From Tritrichomonas musculus (taxonomy: Eukaryota; Parabasalia; Tritrichomonadida; Tritrichomonadidae): 64,000 bases of DNA. The stretch spans positions 558,001 through 622,000 of the forward strand of contig JAPFFF010000052.1 of the NCBI GenBank assembly GCA_039105265.1, given 5' to 3'. Below are positions 57,329 to 64,000 of this stretch, piece by piece. A model generated the notes under the pieces. The model saw only the letters and a program-made list of their open reading frames with translations. It was not told the DNA's origin and did no database searches. Made by a program: the position numbers and the translations under genes. Positions within the stretch are counted from its first letter, which is position 1. Each line of letters starts with the position of its first letter.

Positions 57329-57855
57329 CTAGGCTTTTGTGTCCAAACGAGTTTGTATTCAAAAAGTATCCAATGGATACTCATTTTTGTTCGTTATTTT
57401 TTGAGAGAATTTGAGTATCCAAAATAGCCAAAATGGACACTTTAATTCAATCTTGGATACACCTTTCAATTTTCATTGATTATTTTGAATGTATATTTCG
57501 TTTGACCAATTATATCGCTCCAAACTTACATTGAATTTTATTTTTTATTTCAAATGTTGATCTTCTTGGTCAAAATCATTCTTAGTGAATTTGAAAAGTT
57601 TATAATTCATATTTGAGAGGTTTTTTAAAAATTCAGAATAGTAGGTGTTTAAGACATTTATTATTGCTTTTTTTCTGATATTAATGAGTTTATTAAAGGA
57701 AAAATAAAGTATCCAATAAAAAATTTTTTGGATACTTCAACACAAATCTTTGAATAAAATACTAAATAAAAAAGCAGTTTTATGTCCAAAAAAAGTGACA
57801 GCTTTTTACAAAAAGTCGAAAATGGACACTCAGTTCACTGGATACAAAAGCCTAG
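57329..57855. mobile_element. 527-bp MITE with 8-bp target-site duplication
   Basis: The ends are inverse complements, CTAGGCTTTTGTGTCC on the left and CTAGGCTTTTGTATCC in complement on the right. They are flanked by a perfect direct repeat ATTATATT at 57321-57328 and 57856-57863. Eight-bp duplications are typical of hAT transposases. Inside, the words GTATCCA/TGGATAC and GTGTCCA/TGGACAC return at least eight times, mostly near the ends, as expected for transposase-binding repeats. No coding capacity. It lies about 100 bp upstream of the BspA-like gene. Confidence 0.85.
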
Positions 57856-57863
57856 ATTATATT

Positions 57864-58293
57864 GGAAATGTATCTCCTAAAAAAACGAAATGAATGTGAC
57901 AATTATTTATATATTTTCAATATAATCGAAGATATTTACATATAAACAATAACAATTAAAAAAGTTTAATTAACCGATAATAAAAAGTATTTAAAAAGTT
58001 ATGCAATATTTTTGAAAAAATAAGTTCTTTTATATCTCAAAAATTATCTTATTTATCTTATTTATTAATATAAATATATAATTTATTAAAAATAATATAT
58101 ATAAAAATAATATAATAATGGTAAAATATAAATCAAAAAAAGACATTATATTATGATATATATTTAACCTTTCTATTCAAATATATGACCTTTTTTAATC
58201 AAATTGAGCAGTTCCAGAAAAATGAATGGTTAAACGATAATAAATAATCATAGAATATATTTTTAAATTAAATAAATATTTATATTTTATATC
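57864..58293. other. AT-rich spacer between elements
   Basis: No gene, RNA or inverted repeat was recognised in this interval. Confidence 0.4.
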
Positions 58294-59346
58294 CAGGGTT
58301 GTCGATCGATGATGATAAATATCGATTATCGGCTCATTATCGATAGTCCGATAATATCGATAAAAATTTGTTCGATAACCAATAATTATCGATAAATACG
58401 TTAAGCCAAACCGCCGATATTTGGTCACTATCGGACGGTTACGGTTCGATATTCTCCGATATTTTATAATAAAATTTCCATACTTTTTTTTACATTTTTG
58501 ATTAAAATTTGGAATTTTATATTTTTAATTGTACTTCAATAGTGCATGCTGAAATAAGCGAAATAAGGTCAGGGTGCATTATATGTCCAATATAATAATG
58601 AGAAGCTAAAAAATCAGGGTTTTGATTAATACATAAAAAGATTATTTTCAAAATTTTTAAAAAAGAACCAATTGGCCAACAAAAAAAGATTAAAATTAAG
58701 AACAAAGTTATAAGACGATAATTTCCTCATATCTTCTCAGTATTAAATTATTTCCATATTTGCAAATTAACGAATCTTAATATGTAATGAAATATTAATG
58801 CAATGCTACTAAAATAATTTGCGTTTTTTTTATTAAAAGAATATCAAGTCTAAAAATATTTAGAGAAATGGAGAGAATTTTATTAATTTACAAAAAGTTA
58901 TCTTGTTCACTTTTTGATAAATTTAATTTTTTTGCCAAAATAAAATTATCTTTATTGATTTTAAATTTCATACTTAAATATTATTAGAATTATAATATAT
59001 TACTTATCTTTTATTATAGTAAAAGTTAATTTCCTATGAAATATAAAAAATCTTTTTTAATAATTTGATCATGTGTACATACAAGCTTTTTTATATGTCA
59101 TTACTTGAAAAAATAACTTTTATATAATTATATAACAATTAAATAACCATAATTTCTAGTAAATATCTTTTCTTTACCTTAAAAAAGTTAAAAATATCGG
59201 TCATTATTGGCCATGATAAAAACCGTTTTTATCGATAATGATATTTATTATCGGATAGTATCGGTTATTCTACTCTACTCCCGATAATATCGATAATATT
59301 GGCAACGTATTTAACCGTTATCGGACACTATCGATAAACATCCCTG
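58294..59346. mobile_element. hAT-like non-autonomous element with TATCGATA-rich ends
   Basis: The left end reads CAGGGTTGTCGATCGAT and the right end, in complement, CAGGGATGTTTATCGAT. CAGGG-type termini are a hallmark of many hAT elements. About 150 bp at each end is dense in ATCGAT/TATCGATA and CCGATAA words, in both directions, while the 650-bp middle is plain AT-rich. No transposase remains. The flanking 8-bp words (TTTATATC and CTATAAAT) do not match, so the target duplication is lost or the insertion is old. Confidence 0.75.
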
Positions 59347-60081
59347 CTATAAATGCATATTTAAATATGAATTCAAAAACGGATAGTAAAATAAAATTTT
59401 TATTTTTTATTATTTTATTTGCTAAAAAGTTATTCCAAATAAAAATCAAATATATAATTAATTTGGATTACATATGATATTAAATTTACAAAAGTTTAGT
59501 AATATTTGGATTAATTGAATTGCGTTTGATACAATTTTTTTTGAATAATCTTGCAATATACTGCTAAGTAGCCTTTACTTTTTTCACATCACAAATTCAT
59601 TAACGTAACTTTTTAACGTTTATATTCTTTAATCCTTATTTTGGTTGTTGTATTTGCACGTTTTTGGTAAAAATATCAAGTTTTCAAATTAAACTTTATT
59701 AAAAAAATCATTTAACAGATAAAATTAAAATTTTGAGGCTCTTTAGTTTATATTTTATATAATCGCTTTTTAGTATTGGTTTTATATGTTAAAAAGGAAT
59801 TAAAAGTTTTTAAAACAATATTATAATAGTAAATAATCAAGAAATCTTGAGTAATGTGAATTGGTTTGCTCACAGAGTGATTATTTTCTTTTTATAAAAT
59901 GGTCAATCATTTCACCTTTGCCAAAAATGATTTTTAAAAATTGCATTTTACTTTTGCAAAAATGGTTTTATTAAATAATTTAATTGATATTTTATTTATT
60001 CACAAAAAATTATTTGGTATATTATCTTTTTTCAGAGATATGATTATTTTATGTATTCAATATTTTCAATAAAAAATACAT

Positions 60082-60133
60082 TGTACAAACCTTGTATTTT
60101 TTCTATCGTTCTTTGTAGAACAAGGTTGGTACA
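60082..60133. repeat. Stem-loop TGTACAAACCTTGT / ACAAGGTTGGTACA
   Basis: Fourteen-base arms with one mismatch around a 23-nt loop. No T-run or coding context to suggest a function. Confidence 0.55.
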
Positions 60134-60170
60134 AAAAGTGAAGTCTACTGCTAAGAATTTTTTAAATTAA

Positions 60171-60306
60171 ATATATGCCATAAAATGATCTCATTAATTT
60201 AATTTCATTGAATACAATTTTTTTATGAAAATATAGATATCTATTTACTATAAATTTAATTGTATTGAATTCATATATACAGGAGATCATTTTATAGGGC
60301 ATAAAT
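60171..60306. repeat. 136-bp imperfect palindrome (MITE-like)
   Basis: ATATATGCCATAAAATGATCTC on the left matches, in complement, ATTTATGCCCTATAAAATGATCTC on the right, and pairing continues inwards through GAATACAAT/ATTGTATTC. It is a likely foldback element; no target duplication was found. Confidence 0.6.
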
Positions 60307-61650
60307 ATGTATATTTTCATAAATTTTTATTAAACTGAAAGTAAAAACTCAGACCACTAATTGAATATAATTTGAATACTTTATATGATCGTTATAATTT
60401 TTTTATATTCAAATTCTTGATCGTATATACGCTTTTATATTCAAAAAATGGTATGAGTTTTTTCCCAATTGAATTTTATTAATTTTCAATGATTAATGAT
60501 TTAAAATTGAATAAAAATGGGTTTTACTAAAAAAATAGTTTTGCTCTTTTTTTTCATTATGATCGCTTTCTATTTTCATGAAAATTAATATAAAAATAAT
60601 TTTCTTATTGTAAAAAAACAGTTGATACGTACTGCGCTATGTCGTGCTGTTCAATGAGATATGATCAAAAAATAAAAAGAGTAAAAAACATTTTTTGGCG
60701 CATAACTGATAATTTTTAATGACAGCTTCTTGTTGTTGAGTGTATTACGTGAAATTTGGTGTTTTTGATTGAAAATTGGTTAAAAATTTTATATCTGAAT
60801 AGATCTAATAATATAACAAATTGTAATGTTTAAAGAGTAAAAAAATTCTTTGATGCATATTTAGCGATTGCTTGAAGTTTTTGCTGAGATATTGATGAAA
60901 TTCGTAAAAAAAAAAAGATTGGTAAATAAGATTTTGAGATAAAATTTTATAAAATTTTAAAAATGAGAAGAAATATTTTATGTCATAATAATTGAGGGAA
61001 AAAATAGTGGTCTGCCTTTTTACTTTAAGTTTATTAGAAAAAAAGAATTTTCTATAATTATAGAAAAAAAAAAAAGCTTGCTCAAAAATAACCTTTTTTC
61101 CGAAAACTCAACAAAAATAAGAAATTCTTTTTTTTCCAAAAACAGGCAGGTTTTCGGAAAATGTTTTTTTTCGGAAAATCCAGAAGTGCGAGAACTAAAA
61201 ATAACGTATTTTTTAATTTAAAAAAGTGGATTTTTTCACTAAATTGTTAATCAAATCAATGCTATTTTTAATATAATATAATGCATACCTAATGCTATAC
61301 ATCATATTTAATTATTAGGTCGTTTTAATGTTTGCAGAAGTAAGTGGGAAAAAATGGTATTTTGGAAATTTCTAATTAGTTCTGATATATTGTTGATTTT
61401 AATATTATTTATTTATATATAAATTAAATTATATATATAGTTTTAATATAATATACAAAATAGTTTTTTAATTTATAGAGATATTAGTATTTAAAAAAAT
61501 AATAAATATAATATAAAAATATAGGGAGCTCTGGTGAATTTCATAGGGATAACTATTTGTATTTTTATTATAGTCAACATGTATATATACATATTTTCTT
61601 ATTAATCTGAATCGCTCGCCGGGGGTAATTTTATTTTTATTTTATAAAAT

Positions 61651-62740
61651 TCTGAAGAAAAAATACGTTATAATTAATTCCCCTCAATTTCTTATTTTCA
61701 TAAAAAAATGCAAAAAAATATGGTTTCTTATTGTTAAATCGTAATGAAAATAAAGTGAATTAAAATATATACTATGATAAATATAAAAAAACTATCATTT
61801 CCCGATTTTATGCAACTTTGCCAAATTATTTAAATCAAGATATTTCAACCATCTTTTATTAAAATGTATGCTTATCCAACTCTTATTATGCACATTTGAT
61901 AACTGATTTTAATTCCTCTATATATCTTTTGTTTTGTTTGATATTAAACAAAAAAAATGAAATTTAAAAATCTAAGCATTCCTAGAAAAATTGGCCCTAT
62001 AAATTTAATTGAAATCAATATTATAATATTAATACATATTATAATTCATATGTATATTTTTTATTTTAAATTTAACCTATTTAATTTTAAGATATTTATA
62101 AAAAAATATAACGACTATTGCGAATTTAAATTTTAAATGATTAATCAAATTTTTCATTCTGTTCTCACAAATTAATTTTTTATGCAAAAAATCATTTTTT
62201 TTATATTTTTATGCTTGAAACAATAACTATGAGCGATTTACATATAAATAAATTAAAAATTAGCTCTTTTTTTAGTAAGTTAAAAATTCTGAAGAAAAAA
62301 AACACGTTGTAATTATCTCCCCTCAATTTATAATTTTTAACAAAAAATATAAAAAAATGTGGTTCAAAGTTAAAAAAATTTAATAAAAATTATATGAGAT
62401 AATACATATATAGCGGTAATTATAAAAATATGATTAATGACTTGTTTTCAGCAACTTAGTCTAAAAATTAAAATCAAGATATCTTGAGATAGTATGAGTA
62501 AAATTTGTCCCTGATGTAGTATATTCATTAATATCTTTGGATAATTGTATTTTCATCCAAAAATTCAGATATTGTCCAGAATTTGATAAAAAAAAATCAA
62601 TTTAATTTTCTGAAAGCTCCTAGAAAAAATGGCCCTATAGTTTGGTTTATTAATGGTATTTATTAATATATAGGAAATATAATGCCGATATTAAAATTTA
62701 TAGAGATTTTAACCTATTTGTTTTCAAGATATTTATTTAA
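61651..62740. repeat. Diverged tandem duplication, offset about 638 bp
   Basis: Words TCTGAAGAAAAAA...CCCCTCAATTT, AAATCAAGATAT and CCTAGAAAAA(A)TTGGCCCTAT occur in the same order from 61651 and again from 62288. Copy length is about 450 bp in each case. The copies are noncoding and considerably diverged. Confidence 0.7.
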
Positions 62741-62973
62741 ATTTTAAATTTGGTCAGATATTTTCGAAAATTTTGTCTATAATTTTATAGCAAAAATGGC
62801 TCAAATCGTATTATTCTGAATCTTATCTTTCCAAAGAAAGAATTATTATTGTACATCAGACTTTTCAATCTCTTTCAGCTGTATCACATCATTGGGATTA
62901 TAACGATTTGAGTCATCATCTCAATAATTCCAGTCAATGTTCAGCTCATCACTTTTTATCTTGATATTTTGGC

Positions 62974-62999
62974 TTTTTTTTGGTTGGGATTCCCAACTT
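62974..62999. repeat. Short palindrome TTGGGATTCCCAA
   Basis: The sequence around 62983 reads TTGGGATTCCCAA followed by CTTGGGAA, a small hairpin. No further context. Confidence 0.5.
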
Positions 63000-63245
63000 G
63001 GGAAAAATTAAATCTAATTTTTTTTTATTATTGAATTATTTTTAATAAAATAAAAATAACAATGTAATTTACATATATATAAATATTTATTTGTGTTCTA
63101 AAAGAGAGAAAATGTAATTTCTCTCCAACATTTATAAAATTTTATAATTGAATGGTTTATTTTTTATTTTATTAAAATTTTAAAACACAAATATTTTTAC
63201 TCCTAGTGACTAATATAATTTAAAATCCTATCATAATAGAGAAGG

Positions 63246-63270
63246 ATATATATATATATATATATATTAT
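63246..63270. repeat. (TA)n microsatellite
   Basis: About 12 TA dinucleotides in a row, in otherwise AT-rich DNA. Confidence 0.85.
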
Positions 63271-63350
63271 TTTATAATTTAATAATAATGAAATCAACCA
63301 GCTCTCGCACCTCTGAAAATCCAAATTTTATGAGAATTTTTTTTTTCCAC

Positions 63351-63378
63351 AAAAGCATGAGTAGCTACTCATGCTTTT
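63351..63378. repeat. Perfect 28-bp palindrome
   Basis: AAAAGCATGAGTAG followed directly by its exact inverse complement, no loop, between T/A runs. It could extrude as a cruciform, mark the centre of a small foldback element, or act as a protein site. Confidence 0.8.
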
Positions 63379-64000
63379 TTTTTGAAAAAATGTTATTTTA
63401 TTTATCTACTATGTATTTTTTTCTACTGTTTATATATGATTGTGTTGTTATATAATTATTCAATATATATTGAATACTAATCAAAAAATAATGTATACCC
63501 ACGAATCTCTACAAAAATTTTTATAAAGTTAACAAATTCAACACTCATCAAAAAATAAATTAAATTATAAAAGATGGAAATCAGCTAAACATGTAGATTA
63601 GTTTCTGCCTTTCTATACGATATAAATATTTATAAGCATAAATTGCAGAATATAGTTGATATAACATTATCATAATTGTAGATTGTATTTTTGGTATCTC
63701 AAATATAGCTAGTTTTTGTTTTATTGTAATGTCATAAATTTATTTACCACTTATATTTTTTTTACTAATAAAATAATTTTTTTTGCATAAAATATCTCAT
63801 TTTTCGTTAAAATCCCATTTTTTTAGCAAAAAAGTTCGAGATAGGCAAAAAATAAATTTTTCGGAAAACAGACCAATTTTTGGAAAAAAAAGAATTTCCT
63901 ATTATCATCGAGTTTTCGGAAAAAAGATTAGTTTTGAACAAGCTTTTTTTTTTTGGAAAACCCTCTATAAAAAAGCTAATTCAATTGACCTTAACCAACA

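Larger units (their letters stand above)
59347..61063. other. Gene-free AT-rich region
   Basis: No frame longer than background. Contains the two hairpin-capable repeats listed at 60082 and 60171. Confidence 0.5.
61064..63954. mobile_element. 2.9-kb block with 100-bp diverged inverted repeats
   Basis: The left arm (about 61064-61160) and right arm (about 63858-63954) share, inverted, a poly-A start, AAGCTTG(C/T)TCAAAA, CTTTTTTCCGAAAACTC and GAAATTCTTTTTTTTCC. By eye about 85% of bases match. The interior has no gene but holds a 638-bp-offset direct repeat and a perfect palindrome. Target duplications were not found. Probably an old non-autonomous element or nested remains. Confidence 0.6.

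Noticed and set aside
58195-58428. 77-codon minus-strand frame
   Set aside because: It runs across the TATCGATA-rich end of the hAT-like element, and its Tyr/Arg/Ile/Asp pattern comes from the repeat.

Overview
The window is very AT-rich DNA from a unicellular eukaryote, and its gene families point to a trichomonad parabasalid, most likely a Tritrichomonas-type genome. The evidence is long single-exon genes with no convincing intron; BspA-like LRR_5 proteins joined to protein-kinase domains; large Sel1-repeat proteins; paralogous subtilisin-like membrane proteases; Pmp-like GGA(I/L) repeat pseudogenes; a BTB/BACK-F5/8C pseudogene; a bacterial-type amidohydrolase; and TCA(Y)(T/A) initiator-like motifs just upstream of several ATGs. 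Species assignment is inference from family content.

Layout. 1-5.4 kb: an LRR_5/pseudokinase/Sel1 gene running off the left edge, then a frameshifted Sel1 fragment. 5.9-9.7 kb: a large protein whose N-terminus resembles a C13/caspase-fold peptidase but lacks the expected histidine. 10.2-12.0 kb: a Sel1 protein converging on an amidohydrolase. 13.0-17.6 kb: a DEAH helicase fused to a C-terminal RBR E3 module. 17.8-20.0 kb: a broken BTB/BACK-F5/8C gene and a membrane-anchored rhodanese. 20.5-36.4 kb: two subtilases (one with a C-terminal permuted-papain-like extension), a kinase with a long Sel1 array, a tRNA, a Pmp-like pseudogene and a Ser/Thr/Phe-repeat surface protein. 36.8-40.7 kb: a second Pmp-like pseudogene, a decayed tRNA-like sequence and an RBR E3 ligase. 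41-47 kb: a decayed Polinton/Maverick-like fossil carrying a later TTAA-flanked insertion, which itself holds a small MITE-like hairpin, followed by a cysteine-rich surface-protein remnant. 47-50.3 kb: an LRR_5-kinase gene and a partial copy of it. 50.5-52.4 kb: a 1.93-kb element with near-identical 463-bp inverted repeats. 52.6-57.2 kb: an LRRC56-like gene, a frameshifted glycosyltransferase-like gene and a BspA-like LRR protein. 57.3-64 kb: gene-poor and full of repeats, including a 527-bp MITE with a perfect 8-bp target duplication, a hAT-like TATCGATA-rich element and a 2.9-kb inverted-repeat block.

The genes do not form an operon or one pathway. The themes are signalling and scaffolding (kinase/Sel1/LRR), ubiquitin ligation (two RBR proteins), secreted or surface proteins (two subtilases, a heptad-repeat protein, Pmp-like relics) and flagellar assembly (LRRC56-like). 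Much of the window records duplication and decay. The observations most worth following up are the subtilase with the added NC-x-H module, the histidine-less C13-like protein, the helicase-RBR fusion, the near-identical long-inverted-repeat element, and the nested insertion inside the Polinton fossil.
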